DNA of 64,000 nt from JABSSA01 sp039975755 (GTDB lineage: Bacteria > Pseudomonadota > Alphaproteobacteria > Rhodobacterales > Rhodobacteraceae), in assembly GCA_039975755.1 (NCBI GenBank), contig JBDWGM010000165.1, forward strand, positions 1-64,000, given 5' to 3'. The translations under genes were made by a program, and so were the position numbers. Below the pieces are notes generated by a model. It was not told the DNA's origin and ran no database searches. It was given only the letters and a program-made list of their open reading frames with translations. Positions 9,356 through 18,996 of the stretch are shown in pieces (the first letter of the stretch is position 1; every line of letters starts with the position of its first letter).

Positions 9356-10142
9356 CGCCATGTGTCCAACTTGCCCATTGGCTGTCTGCGGTTTGCGGGC
9401 GGTATCTGCGATCGTAATCCGCCGCATAAAGACAGCTTTCGTCAAACCCTTCGCCAGCAAGGACAGGGCCGATCAAAATTAGCGCTGTACGCGCGATTTG
9501 TGCGTCTACCTTGGATGCAATGTCGCCGAGTGATCCGCGGATGATCCGTTCATCTGGCCAACTGGCGCGATAGACGACCGCGACCGGGCAATCAGACCCA
9601 TAAGCTGGCGTCAGATCGGCGACAACCGTATCAAGGTTCTGAATGGACAGATGCAACGCAAGTGTGGCCCCGGTGGCTGCGAAATTTGCCAGTGTTTCGC
9701 CTTCGGGCATTGAGGATGCGCGTCCTCGGGTGCGAGTTAAAATAACAGATTGCGCCAAGCCCGGTAGGGTGAGTTCGGTGCCCAATGTCGCAGCTGCCGC
9801 CGAAAACGATGGAACACCGGGCGTTACGCTGACGGGTATGGATTCCGCACGCAAACGGCGCATTTGTTCACCCATAGCAGACCAGATCGACAAATCACCT
9901 GAATGCAATCGGGCCACGTCCTGACCGGTAGAATGGGCCATTTTGATTTCATTGATGATGGCGTCCAAATTCATTGAGGCCGTGTTCACGATGCGCGCGT
10001 CTTTCGGGCAATGGGCCAAAATGGCTTCGGGGACCAAAGAACCAGCATAGAGACAGACGGGGCATGACGCGATCAGGTCGCGACCACGCAAAGTTAGAAG
10101 GTCAGGCGCCCCGGGGCCGGCGCCAATGAAATGAACGGTCAT
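9348..10142 (-). CDS. cobM: Precorrin-4 C11-methyltransferase CobM
   Basis: CobM transfers a SAM methyl group to C-11 of precorrin-4, giving precorrin-5. Taking MTVHFIGAGPG as the N-terminus gives 264 residues; the few upstream codons lie in cobE. Tetrapyrrole methylase motifs are GAGPGAPDLLTLRG, LHSGDLSIWSA, TPGVPSFSAAAATLG and the CobM-typical LTRTRGRAS. The family call is clear because CobM keeps SGDLSIW where CobI and CobJ have EGDP/SGDP. Start and stop overlap cobE and cobB respectively. Confidence 0.95.
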   Translation of the reverse strand: MTVHFIGAGPGAPDLLTLRGRDLIASCPVCLYAGSLVPEAILAHCPKDARIVNTASMNLDAIINEIKMAHSTGQDVARLHSGDLSIWSAMGEQMRRLRAESIPVSVTPGVPSFSAAAATLGTELTLPGLAQSVILTRTRGRASSMPEGETLANFAATGATLALHLSIQNLDTVVADLTPAYGSDCPVAVVYRASWPDERIIRGSLGDIASKVDAQIARTALILIGPVLAGEGFDESCLYAADYDRRYRPQTADSQWASWTHGDD

Positions 10143-10522
10143 GTCGATGCTCCTTGCGCCAAGGCACATGTGGCCAGACGATCGGTTGATATTGAGCGCG
10201 GTGCAAGCAGGCGCGCACCGGGACCAGCTGCAGCCAAAGCCGCAGCTTCGGCGACGCTTCCGGTGTGACGTGCGGCCTGTGACGCGGTTGATTGGGTTTG
10301 CGTGGGTTGTGCTGTCAGTTGCGTGGCGCAGATTTCAGCAATAGGCATGCCCACTGTTTTGGAAAACGCCAGAAACACGGGCGAATTTGCTTTGTCATTT
10401 ACTGTCGCCAGATGTGTGACGCTATGCGTCCCAGACGCTTGAGACAACGCATCGCGTAAGCTCGCGACTGAGGCAGACCCTCGAAACCCAAAACCCGCGA
10501 CGATCACAGAACCACACTCCAT
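10139..10522 (-). CDS. cobE: Cobalamin biosynthesis protein CobE (CbiG C-terminal-like)
   Basis: A small 127-residue protein beginning MECGSVIVAGFGFRGSAS, the hallmark start of the CobE / CbiG C-terminal domain, and carrying VEAAALAAAGPGARLLAPR-like sequence near the end. CobE is needed in the aerobic pathway, but its reaction is unclear; it may chaperone early intermediates or handle the acetyl-derived lactone chemistry. An ATG nine codons earlier is in frame. I prefer the shorter start because it matches the family N-terminus; it still overlaps cobL by 19 bases. The stop overlaps the cobM start by four bases. Confidence 0.88.
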   Translation of the reverse strand: MECGSVIVAGFGFRGSASVASLRDALSQASGTHSVTHLATVNDKANSPVFLAFSKTVGMPIAEICATQLTAQPTQTQSTASQAARHTGSVAEAAALAAAGPGARLLAPRSISTDRLATCALAQGAST

Positions 10523-11703
10523 TGCACGATCGGGAATTGAGATTTCCAACCCGTGCGTGATCCGATTTCTGTGACTTGAGACATTTCAAACCGCATCAGG
10601 TGGCCGCCGGATTGTTTTTGCGCTTGAACCAACAACGCTTCTGTTTCAAGCGTGACGGCATTGATGACGATGCGCGTCCCGGCCTCAAGTGAATGCAGCA
10701 ACCAATCCAAAAGCGGTTGATCCAGTCCACCCCCGACAAACACGGCGTCTGGGTTTGGCAGTGTTTCGACGACATCCATCGCTTTGCCAGTGATCACGTT
10801 CAGATGCGACACGCCCAAAGTATCGGCATTGCGCATAATGCGTTCTGCGCGATCCGGGCGGGGTTCAATGGATGTGGCTGTTACCGTCGAATGGGACAAA
10901 AGCCATTCAATGGCAATTGATCCCGAACCGCCGCCAATGTCCCACAAATGTTCGAATGGCTTAGGGGTCAGCGCCGACAAGGTCAAAGCACGAACCGGGC
11001 GTTTGGTCATTTGCCCATCATTTTCAAACAGGTCATCCGGAATGCCACTGGCGGAGGGGACAACCGTGCCAGACCCCTGGATTGTCGCAGCAACACAGAT
11101 CGGGTGTTTGAATGTTTCCTCATTCAGCGCGTCGGCCCGTAAAACGGTTTGGGTTTCGTTGGGCCCGCCAAGCGCCTCAAAAACCGTTAGTTGCGATGCC
11201 CCAAATCCCATGTCGATCAGATAAGACGCAAGATCCGCAACGGCGTCGCCATCCCGCAAAAGGGTTATGATCTGGCGTTTGGGGGCAAGATGTGGACGCA
11301 GCTTTGAAATTGGCGTTGCATGCAGGCCAAAGCACAAGCTGTGTTCCAACGCCCATCCCAAACGATTTGCGGCCAAGGAAAACGTCGATGAACCGGGAAA
11401 GGCTTGCCATTCATCTGCGTTCAGGCGATTTGCCAAGACTGTTCCAGCGCCAAACCAAAAGGGATCACCGGATGCCAACACCACCGTCTTTTGGCCGCGC
11501 GAAGCCATCAAATCATCGACGCCCTTTGCAAAAGGAACCGGCCATTCGATCATTTTTGCCGCGCTATTCGTTACAAGGGCCAAATGACGAGGCGGGCCCA
11601 TGATGATGCTTGCCGATGCGAGGGCAGAACGACTTGCAGCCGACAGGCCTTCGGGTCCATCTTCACCCAAGCCAATGATCGTCAACCACGGAGCATCACC
11701 CAT
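10504..11703 (-). CDS. cobL: Precorrin-6B C5,15-methyltransferase (decarboxylating) CobL
   Basis: CobL methylates C-5 and C-15 of precorrin-6B and decarboxylates the acetate on C-12, giving precorrin-8X. This 399-residue protein fuses both halves. The N-terminal CbiE-type tetrapyrrole methylase has LTIIGLGEDG, LASGDPFWFG and PGSSTFSLAANRLGW. The C-terminal CbiT-type Rossmann methyltransferase has WDIGGGSGSIAIEWL and FVGGGLD. The start at MGDAPWL is the family N-terminus. It is the first gene of cobL-E-M-B-A. Its start overlaps the divergent cobK start by about 29 bases, so its promoter must lie inside cobK. Confidence 0.94.
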   Translation of the reverse strand: MGDAPWLTIIGLGEDGPEGLSAASRSALASASIIMGPPRHLALVTNSAAKMIEWPVPFAKGVDDLMASRGQKTVVLASGDPFWFGAGTVLANRLNADEWQAFPGSSTFSLAANRLGWALEHSLCFGLHATPISKLRPHLAPKRQIITLLRDGDAVADLASYLIDMGFGASQLTVFEALGGPNETQTVLRADALNEETFKHPICVAATIQGSGTVVPSASGIPDDLFENDGQMTKRPVRALTLSALTPKPFEHLWDIGGGSGSIAIEWLLSHSTVTATSIEPRPDRAERIMRNADTLGVSHLNVITGKAMDVVETLPNPDAVFVGGGLDQPLLDWLLHSLEAGTRIVINAVTLETEALLVQAQKQSGGHLMRFEMSQVTEIGSRTGWKSQFPIVQWSVVL

Positions 11704-12457
11704 CGCACATAACCTGCTTGTCCTTGGCGGAACCACCGAAGCCACGGCCCTGTGCCAACGCCTTGCAGAGGATGGTATCACAGGCACTGTGTCCTTTGCC
11801 GGACGGGTTAAGCGGCCAGTGCGTCAACCCTTGCCGCAGCGTGTCGGTGGGTTTGGCGGCGTGGACGGCTTGGCCGAATATTTGCGCGTTAACGGCATTA
11901 GCCATGTGATCGACGCGACCCATCCTTTTGCGGCACAGATGAGCATGAATGCGATTGGCGCTTGTGCACAGGTGAATATTCCCTTGATCGCGTTGACACG
12001 CATGCCGTGGCAAGCCCAAGCCGGAGACCAATGGACCAACGTGTCCGACATGGCCGCAGCGGTCGAGGCCCTGAATGGAACGCCCAAACGTGTTTTGTTG
12101 GCGGTGGGACGTATGCATTTGGCTGAATTTGCGCCGAACCCTCAGCATTTTTATTTGCTGCGCTTGGTTGATCCGCCTGCGTTCGAAGTGCCGTTCTCCA
12201 GACACGCCATTGTCGTTGATCGGGGCCCGTTCAGTATCGATGCGGATTTGGATTTGATGAAAGCGCATGACATTGATTTGGTGGTGTCCAAAAACTCGGG
12301 CGGGGTTGGGGCTTATGCCAAAATTGCGGCCGCCCGCGCGCTTGGGTTGCCTGTTGTCATGATCGACAGACCGTCCATCCCCTGGCGCCTTGAAGCGCAC
12401 AGTGTTGATGCAGTGATGGACTGGCTGCCTCATGCTTTGACCGATCGGGGTGTGTAA
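11675..12457 (+). CDS. cobK: Precorrin-6A reductase CobK
   Basis: CobK reduces precorrin-6A to precorrin-6B with NADPH. The 260-residue protein has LLVLGGTTEATALCQRL near the N-terminus, the active-site region DATHPFAAQMS, RVLLAVGRMHL, VVDRGPF and LVVSKNSGG. The ATG at 11675 is the nearest in-frame start and leaves a 12-residue lead before LLVLGG; the ribosome site is weak, so the start is uncertain. It is the only plus-strand gene between two minus-strand cob operons. It overlaps cobL head to head, and its 3' end overlaps cobJ tail to tail by 28 bases. Confidence 0.9.
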   Translation: MIVNHGASPIAHNLLVLGGTTEATALCQRLAEDGITGTVSFAGRVKRPVRQPLPQRVGGFGGVDGLAEYLRVNGISHVIDATHPFAAQMSMNAIGACAQVNIPLIALTRMPWQAQAGDQWTNVSDMAAAVEALNGTPKRVLLAVGRMHLAEFAPNPQHFYLLRLVDPPAFEVPFSRHAIVVDRGPFSIDADLDLMKAHDIDLVVSKNSGGVGAYAKIAAARALGLPVVMIDRPSIPWRLEAHSVDAVMDWLPHALTDRGV

Positions 12458-13182
12458 ACAATTGGTGCCCCGTCACGTTCGATCATGCGTGTGGTTGAAG
12501 ACCCAACAATGACGACGGTGCGCATGTCTGCCATGTCTGCTTTTGTGTCCGGCAATGGAACGACGCGAATGGTCTCATCCGGTGTCGAGACAGCCCGCGC
12601 AAAAATAACGGGTCGCGCATCCCCACAAACGTCTTTCAACAGATCAAGCGCACGTTCAAACCCTTCGGGGCGCGATTTGGATCTGGGGTTATAAAATGCC
12701 ATGGCAAAATCGGCTTCTGCAGCCAGCCTAAGGCGGGTTTCGATCAACGACCAAGGTTTCAGGTTGTCCGACAGGTTTATGGCGCAAAAATCATGTCCCA
12801 AGGGGGCACCAGCACGGGCCGCCGCCGCAAGCATCGCTGTGATGCCGGGAGCCACGCTGATGTCCAAAGACCGCCATTCTGCCGGGCCGTTTTCAACGGC
12901 CTCAAACACGGCAGACGCCATTGCGAACACGCCTGGATCACCTGAGGACACGACAACCACGTGTTTGCCATTTGCCGCCATTTCAAGGGCATGACGCGAC
13001 CTGTCCAATTCCACGCGGTTGTCGCTTGGGTGCAATGTTAAACCGTCTCGTTCGGCAACCCGTGCAACATAAGGGATATAGCCAACGACATCCGTTGCTT
13101 TGGCCAGTGCGTCTTGCACCTGAGGCGTCACTAGGTCATCTGCCCCGGGGCCAAGGCCTGCTATGACAAGCGACCCTGTCAT
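12430..13182 (-). CDS. cobJ: Precorrin-3B C17-methyltransferase CobJ
   Basis: CobJ methylates C-17 of precorrin-3B and contracts the ring, giving precorrin-4. Its 250 residues include GLGPGADDLVTPQV, the CobJ-specific GYIPYV, VVSSGDPGVFAMA, APGITAMLAAAARAGAPLGHDF and FYNPRSKSR. It is the last gene of the DUF1636-cobW-cobN-G-H-I-J operon; its ATG overlaps the cobI stop by four bases. Confidence 0.96.
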   Translation of the reverse strand: MTGSLVIAGLGPGADDLVTPQVQDALAKATDVVGYIPYVARVAERDGLTLHPSDNRVELDRSRHALEMAANGKHVVVVSSGDPGVFAMASAVFEAVENGPAEWRSLDISVAPGITAMLAAAARAGAPLGHDFCAINLSDNLKPWSLIETRLRLAAEADFAMAFYNPRSKSRPEGFERALDLLKDVCGDARPVIFARAVSTPDETIRVVPLPDTKADMADMRTVVIVGSSTTRMIERDGAPIVYTPRSVKA

Positions 13183-13907
13183 GGTCGTCTACCCTGACCG
13201 TGCACGACGATAATTGAAAAATAAGGGGTCAGTTTGTCAGGCGCGTCTGCGAGTTTTTGAACCGTTTGGTTGGGCATACTGGCAAATTCTACCAACCATG
13301 CGTCATCGTATTTACCCGCATCTTTCAAGGCGGTTCGGATCTTTTCGATGTTTTGCCCGATTTTCATAACCACCAACGCGTCGGTCGATGTCATGCGCAC
13401 CACCAATTCATCGCTGGGCAAGGTGCCCATCAGCACAGTTAGAACATCATCGCCCCATGTGATCGGTTGGCCCGTTGCGGTCCACGCTGCGGACATTCCC
13501 GTTGTGGCGGGCACGACGGTGACCATGACGTCATCCCGCAGGCGCGTATAAAGATGCATGAACGACCCATAGAAAAAAGGATCACCTTCACACAGCACAA
13601 CGACGTTCTCTCCGGCATCGGCAAGACGTCTAAGATGCGCGGTACACTCCGCATAAAAAGCAGACAGAATTTCGTTATAGCGTGGATCGCTTAGAGGAAT
13701 TTCAGTCGTGACCGGATATTCCATGGCAAATTCAACGACGTCATCGCGTAACATGCCGTCTACGATCCGTCGGGCCTGACCTGATCGCCCGGCCTTGCGA
13801 AAGAAGGCCACATGTTTTGCTTCGCGCAGCAATCGATCCGCGCGAACGCTCATCAGATCCGCGTCGCCCGGTCCCAATCCAACACCGTGTATCGTGCCTG
13901 TGCTCAT
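13179..13907 (-). CDS. cobI: Precorrin-2 C20-methyltransferase CobI
   Basis: CobI methylates precorrin-2 at C-20, giving precorrin-3A. I start it at MSTGTIHGVGLG (242 residues). The longer open frame upstream is cobH read out of frame and is discarded because ATG at 13907 overlaps the cobH TGA exactly. Motifs are GVGLGPGDADLMSVRA, LCEGDPFFYGSF, VVPATTGMSAAW and VLMGTLPSDEL. Confidence 0.95.
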   Translation of the reverse strand: MSTGTIHGVGLGPGDADLMSVRADRLLREAKHVAFFRKAGRSGQARRIVDGMLRDDVVEFAMEYPVTTEIPLSDPRYNEILSAFYAECTAHLRRLADAGENVVVLCEGDPFFYGSFMHLYTRLRDDVMVTVVPATTGMSAAWTATGQPITWGDDVLTVLMGTLPSDELVVRMTSTDALVVMKIGQNIEKIRTALKDAGKYDDAWLVEFASMPNQTVQKLADAPDKLTPYFSIIVVHGQGRRP

Positions 13908-14539
13908 TCCGCACGACTCGCGATTGCGTTGATGGCTGCCACGGTTATGGCGCTGCCTCCCAATCGGCCTTGCACGATGCAACTTGGCACCGGCTGATCC
14001 GCCCAAAGCGCATCTTTGCTTTCGACCGCGCCGACAAACCCCACTGGACATCCAATGATGGCTGCAGGGCGGGGGCAATCCGGGTCTTTGAGCATATTCA
14101 AGAGATGGAATAACGCCGTGGGAGCGTTTCCGATGGCCACCACAGCGCCCTGTAAATGAGGTCGCCACAATTCCAAAGCCGCAGCAGATCGGGTGTTTTG
14201 CATTTTTGCGGCCAGTTCACGGACACCGTCATTGTGAAGCGTGCAAATGATGTCGTTGTTGGCAGGCAGGCGCGGGCGTGTCACGCCTTCGCTGACCATT
14301 CGCGCGTCGCATAAAACGGGCGCACCTCGTTCCAAAGCCTGCCTTGCAGACGTGGCAAAGCCGGGCGAAAACCGAATGTGCTGCTCAAGGCCAACCATTC
14401 CGGCTGCATGGATCATGCGCACTGCGATCTGTTCTTCGTCGGTGCCAAAACGTGCAAGATCAGCTTCGGATCGGATCGTCGCAAAGGATTGTTTGTAAAT
14501 CGCTGCGCCGTTGGTTTCGTATGTGTATGACATCATCAA
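13904..14539 (-). CDS. cobH: Precorrin-8X methylmutase CobH
   Basis: CobH moves the C-11 methyl group to C-12, turning precorrin-8X into hydrogenobyrinic acid. The 211-residue protein carries the catalytic histidine in MIHAAGM (near residue 44), CDARMVSEGV, AIGNAPTALFHLL and IIGCPVGFVGAVESKDAL, all strongly conserved. Three consecutive ATG codons open the frame; the first overlaps the cobG stop by four bases. Confidence 0.96.
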   Translation of the reverse strand: MMMSYTYETNGAAIYKQSFATIRSEADLARFGTDEEQIAVRMIHAAGMVGLEQHIRFSPGFATSARQALERGAPVLCDARMVSEGVTRPRLPANNDIICTLHNDGVRELAAKMQNTRSAAALELWRPHLQGAVVAIGNAPTALFHLLNMLKDPDCPRPAAIIGCPVGFVGAVESKDALWADQPVPSCIVQGRLGGSAITVAAINAIASRAE

Positions 14540-15675
14540 AGCTGCGTTATTTCATTGAGTTTTGTTCGGCTTAATCCACGGTAAGCGGGTTCATCCCACG
14601 GGGCACCGTTTCTGACAAGATCGAAAGCACCGTTCCGTCCGACAAGCGTGAAGTCAGCGCCATGAGGAAAGGCACAACCTTTTTCGCAACCGGAAACGTG
14701 CAAGGATGTGCCTGTTGGCAATGATCGGATCAAACCCATGGCTGTCGTACGCGTTTTTACACTGGCATGCGGGCACGCTGGAGCACCGGGACACGCATGT
14801 GCGTTCAGCACTGGATCATCATGCGTCGTGACAAAATCGCAATCGGGAAATGTCTTTGCTTGCAGTAGGGTAATGCGTCGATGGGGCGAAACCCGAATGG
14901 CAGTCGCTTGGCTGTCTTGCAGAAGGGTTGCCAAAGATTTGGCGTCGATCTGACCAAAAGGCGCACCAAGTATCCAGCCTGTTGCATTGACCCCAATGTC
15001 GAATGCGCCGCTTTGATCTCGAGGATTGGTCCTGATCCATTGGTCGGGCAGGTCACGCACAGCAAGATGTCGTTTCATACGTCCGGACGAGGGTCCGTCT
15101 GTGTCCAGGTACCATTGTATCAGCTCTTGCAAAGCATCCAGCGCGTTTTGTTCAGAAATGCTGCGCCCGGTATCTGCACCATCTGCGCGCAGAATAAGCT
15201 GACCATCCTGCGTCAATTCAAATCGAAAATCGGCAGAACAGTTTTGCAATTGGGCGGATGGTCCGGTGTCGATGGCAAAACCCGTCTTGGCGGGTAAATT
15301 TGGCAAAGCGGGCAATATCGCCAACAAAGCGCGCCCGAGGCGATCTGTCAGGTCACCGGATGTCCAATGTGGCGTTACCAGAATATTTCGTTTGGCCTCG
15401 ATGGTTGGATCGACATCCAGCAGGCCAAGCCGGGCCAATTCCTGAAGCAAAGCGTCGTGATTTTCGGGTAATATACCTCGAATTTGCAAATTCGCCCGCG
15501 ATGTCAGGTCAATGGTTCCATTGCCAAATCTGCACGCGACCTCGCACAGGCCAATGATTTGGGCGGCCTCCAAATGCGCCATGATCGGGCGAACGCGAAC
15601 GATCAACCCATCGCCGGACATCATGGGCTTGTAAGCGCCGGGGCACCATCCTTTGACAGGGGAAGGGGACGTCAT
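14536..15675 (-). CDS. cobG: Precorrin-3B synthase CobG
   Basis: CobG is the oxygen-dependent iron-sulfur mono-oxygenase that hydroxylates precorrin-3A at C-20 and forms the lactone; its presence marks the aerobic pathway. The 379-residue protein resembles nitrite/sulfite reductase half-domains. An N-terminal ferredoxin-like part has VRPIMAHL and DLTSRANLQIRG. The C-terminal part holds four cluster cysteines in CPGAPACPHA and SGCEKGC. The start at MTSPSPVKGWCPG overlaps the cobN stop by four bases. Confidence 0.94.
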   Translation of the reverse strand: MTSPSPVKGWCPGAYKPMMSGDGLIVRVRPIMAHLEAAQIIGLCEVACRFGNGTIDLTSRANLQIRGILPENHDALLQELARLGLLDVDPTIEAKRNILVTPHWTSGDLTDRLGRALLAILPALPNLPAKTGFAIDTGPSAQLQNCSADFRFELTQDGQLILRADGADTGRSISEQNALDALQELIQWYLDTDGPSSGRMKRHLAVRDLPDQWIRTNPRDQSGAFDIGVNATGWILGAPFGQIDAKSLATLLQDSQATAIRVSPHRRITLLQAKTFPDCDFVTTHDDPVLNAHACPGAPACPHASVKTRTTAMGLIRSLPTGTSLHVSGCEKGCAFPHGADFTLVGRNGAFDLVRNGAPWDEPAYRGLSRTKLNEITQL

Positions 15676-18600
15676 GGATGATCCTCTAACGCGGCACGAA
15701 TTGAATTTCGGCGCGTTTGCCACAACCCAGATTCCAGCAATTCGGCAAACCGTGCCCTCATGGCTGCATGGGCGTCTGGGTTGGCCTCTTTCAGGAATTG
15801 GTCGGTTTCAGGATCACCCAATGTTGCATCATGATAAAGGTCAAACAAATGCGGCGACACCGCCCCGGCGAGATGTGCAAAAGCGGCCATATGATCCAGC
15901 GTCGCAGAAATTTCCGCGGCGCCTCGGAAGTCATGGGCACGCATGCCTTTGATCCATGCTGGATTGGCAGCACGGGCCTGCACAACTCTGGCGATTTCTT
16001 CGCGCAGACCACGTGCCCTTGGGCGGGTCGGGTCTGTGTTGTCGACATGGTACAATGCAGCCGTCCCGCCGGTGAGCGCTTGGGCAGCAGCGAAGCCAGC
16101 CTCGTGTGCAGCGTAATCAGATGCCAACAAAAGATCGGTTTCGGGCAAGTCCTGCAGATGGACAAAACTGTCAGCAGCACCAACCCGTGCGCGAATTCCA
16201 TCTTCGTCGCGCATGGGTTCGGCGCGATCTAAGACCCATGAACTGGCATTCAACCACGCTTGTCCGGCTGCGGCTTTGGCTTCTGGGGTAAAGACCTCAA
16301 GATGTTGGCCCATTCCAACCCCGAAACTGCCCGGTGCCGGACCATAAACGCGTGCAAGGTCGACACGTCCTACATAGGGATTCCAGTCTGATGCTTCGTC
16401 TCTTTCAGACAAAACACGGACGGCTTGGCCAAACAATGTGGACAGGGTTGGGAATACGTCCCGAAATAATCCAGAAACGCGCAATGTGACGTCGATGCGC
16501 GGACGTTCCAAATTGGCGATGGGCAACACTTCGATGCCCGAAACCCGTTCGGACCCTTTGTCCCACACGGGTTTAACACCCAACAGATGCAAGGCCATCG
16601 CAAATTCTTCGCCAGCGGTGCGCATCGTGGCAGATCCCCACAGGTCCACAATCAGACCCTGCGGCCAGTCGCCTTCGTCCTGCAGATGTCGGCGGACCAG
16701 TTCTTCGGCCAGTTTGACCCCTTGGGCGTATGCTGCGCGCGTGGGCACAGATCGCGGATCCGTTGTGTAGATGTTGCGCCCTGTGGGCAAAACATCTGTG
16801 CGGCCGCGATAAGGCGACCCTGATGGGCCTGCTTCGATACGTTTGCCATCCAAAGCATCCAGCAAGGATTGCCGTTCAGACTGTGCAGACGCATGAGTGT
16901 CAAAATGCGCGTTGCCAGCGGCCCGGCCCCAAATATGCAACCCTTCGCCAAACTGACTTTCTTTGATATCGCAGACAAACCGATCAATACGCGTCAGCGC
17001 CTCAGCCGAACAGTTGGCTTGGTCTAATCCAAGGTCCTGCTCCACGTTAATGGATTGGGCCTCGGCCCGGATGTCCTGTTGCAGGCGGTCCCTGCGTTTC
17101 GGATCCAGACCATCTGCGTTCGAAAATTCATCCAACAAGGCTTCGAGGCGGGACAGGCGATCAGGGGTTTCGCTTTGGCGTAATGGCGGGGGAACATGGC
17201 CCAAAGTGATGGCGCCGATGCGCCGTTTGGCCTGCGCGGCCTCACCGGGGTCATTGACAATAAAGGGATAGATGATCGGCAAATCCTTGACCAACACATC
17301 CGGCCAGCAGGTGTTGGACAAGGCGACTGATTTTCCCGGAAGCCATTCCAACGTGCCATGTGCACCTATGTGTATCAACGCATCGACCTGCGTTTGCATC
17401 CACAGGTAAAACGCGACGTAGGCATGGCGCGGTGTGCGGGCAAGATCGTGATAGTCATCATCTCTGGTCAAAGGCGAGCCGCGTTCGGGTTGCAAAGCAA
17501 TCCGCACCTTGCCGCGATGTGTGACAGAAAATCGGAAACTTCCGTCAACAACGTCAGGATCAGTTTCCGGCGCACCCCAGACCGTTTGCAAGTCGTCTCG
17601 CAATTCTTGGGGCAACGCATTTGAAAGGGACGCATAGTCAGACAAAGAAAGCGAAGCAGTGCGCGCCATCAACGATGTCGTCAGTTCACCATCAGGTGCG
17701 TCGGTATCATAACCTGCTTGCTGTAAGTCGTCCAAAATCGCGTGGGCGGATTGAGGTGCATCCAGCCCAACGGCGTGACCTGTATTCCAATCTTTGCCGG
17801 GATATGTCGACAAAACCAAGGCCACACGCCGTTCCTGCGCAGGCAAACGGGCAAGGCGCAACCAACCATCCACCCGGTCTGCAATCGCTTTGATCCGGTT
17901 TGTTTCGGCCTGATGGGCAAACCGAGAAAATTCCAGATGTGGATCGCGCGGTCCGGGTTCTTTGAAGGACGCGACACCGCCCATGATGCGCCCGTCCACT
18001 TCGGGCAGAACCACGTGCATGGCCAAGTCAGCGGGGGACAATCCGCGCTCAGATTCAGCCCAAGCATCCCGTGTTGATGTCGCAAGTGCAACCTGAAACA
18101 CCGGGACATTTGCGGCATCAAGAGGCGACGCACCAGAGCCGCTTTTGCCACTGAACGCGGTGGCATTGACGATGGCCGACGGCTTGAGGTGTGCCACTCG
18201 CCGCCGTAACCAGCCAACAGCATCCGGCGCTTTCAGGGACGGAGCAAACAGACCGACGGCGTCGTAGCCGCGCGCCCGAAACGTGTCGAACAGGGCCGAA
18301 ATCGGCGACAAATCTGCCGACACCAAATAAGAGCGATAGAAGGTGATCAAAACCCGTGGTTTTTGATCCATCTGCGGCAAAGCCAATGGGCAGGTGACGC
18401 CATGTTCAGGTGTCCACGCGCCCACTTGCGGTATGATCTTTGCGCCCAATACTGGCGCGCAATACTGACCCGCAGCCAATGCCATTTGTGACAATGCAGC
18501 TTGCGCAGCAACCGTTCCACCATTGTCGCATAAATGAGTCAGACGCCGTAACGTAGACACAGGCAGCGTTGAAAATTCATCAAGCCGCGTATCGACGCGG

Positions 18601-18962
18601 CCGTCTGCTGGCAGCACAGCCACTGCAATGCCTTTGCGTTCGGCGAGAATACGTATTTGTTGCAGCCCGTAAGCCCAATAGGGCACTCCCCCGATAAGCC
18701 GGATCAGGATGCCTTGAGCGCTTTCAAGCGTCTGTTCAATGTAGGTATCGACAGAAAGCGGGTGTTTCAGGGCGGTAAGATTGGCCAAACGCAATGTCGG
18801 CATTTGGCCTTGTGGTCCGCCGCCCCGATGCCATGCTTCAGAAAACGCCCCAAGATCGCTGTCCGAAAACGACAAGACAACCAAACTGGCTGGGCTTTGG
18901 CCCAGATCAGTAGGTGTGTCGGTCTCTTCAAGACCGTGGCTTTCGCGAAAGACGACGTGCAT
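15672..18962 (-). CDS. cobN: Cobaltochelatase large subunit CobN
   Basis: CobN is the tetrapyrrole-binding H subunit of the ATP-dependent chelatase that inserts cobalt into hydrogenobyrinic acid a,c-diamide. The 1096-residue protein is shorter than the 1275-residue P. denitrificans enzyme but is complete in outline: VLITFYRSYLVS, HIGAHGTLEWLPGKSVALS, PFIVNDPGEAAQAKRRIGA, TGRNIYTTDP and DLWGSATMRTAGEEFAMAL are core blocks. It needs the AAA+ subunits CobS and CobT of the chelatase, which are not in this window. It lies 34 bases after cobW and overlaps cobG. Confidence 0.95.
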   Translation of the reverse strand: MHVVFRESHGLEETDTPTDLGQSPASLVVLSFSDSDLGAFSEAWHRGGGPQGQMPTLRLANLTALKHPLSVDTYIEQTLESAQGILIRLIGGVPYWAYGLQQIRILAERKGIAVAVLPADGRVDTRLDEFSTLPVSTLRRLTHLCDNGGTVAAQAALSQMALAAGQYCAPVLGAKIIPQVGAWTPEHGVTCPLALPQMDQKPRVLITFYRSYLVSADLSPISALFDTFRARGYDAVGLFAPSLKAPDAVGWLRRRVAHLKPSAIVNATAFSGKSGSGASPLDAANVPVFQVALATSTRDAWAESERGLSPADLAMHVVLPEVDGRIMGGVASFKEPGPRDPHLEFSRFAHQAETNRIKAIADRVDGWLRLARLPAQERRVALVLSTYPGKDWNTGHAVGLDAPQSAHAILDDLQQAGYDTDAPDGELTTSLMARTASLSLSDYASLSNALPQELRDDLQTVWGAPETDPDVVDGSFRFSVTHRGKVRIALQPERGSPLTRDDDYHDLARTPRHAYVAFYLWMQTQVDALIHIGAHGTLEWLPGKSVALSNTCWPDVLVKDLPIIYPFIVNDPGEAAQAKRRIGAITLGHVPPPLRQSETPDRLSRLEALLDEFSNADGLDPKRRDRLQQDIRAEAQSINVEQDLGLDQANCSAEALTRIDRFVCDIKESQFGEGLHIWGRAAGNAHFDTHASAQSERQSLLDALDGKRIEAGPSGSPYRGRTDVLPTGRNIYTTDPRSVPTRAAYAQGVKLAEELVRRHLQDEGDWPQGLIVDLWGSATMRTAGEEFAMALHLLGVKPVWDKGSERVSGIEVLPIANLERPRIDVTLRVSGLFRDVFPTLSTLFGQAVRVLSERDEASDWNPYVGRVDLARVYGPAPGSFGVGMGQHLEVFTPEAKAAAGQAWLNASSWVLDRAEPMRDEDGIRARVGAADSFVHLQDLPETDLLLASDYAAHEAGFAAAQALTGGTAALYHVDNTDPTRPRARGLREEIARVVQARAANPAWIKGMRAHDFRGAAEISATLDHMAAFAHLAGAVSPHLFDLYHDATLGDPETDQFLKEANPDAHAAMRARFAELLESGLWQTRRNSIRAALEDHP

Positions 18963-18996
18963 GGGCGTAGCAAGCGGGCGAACCCCGCTTTTCCTT

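Noticed and set aside
13908..14168. N-terminal extension of CobI by 87 residues
   Set aside because: The extra frame lies wholly inside cobH, and the ATGA overlap at 13907 plus the family N-terminus fix the start.
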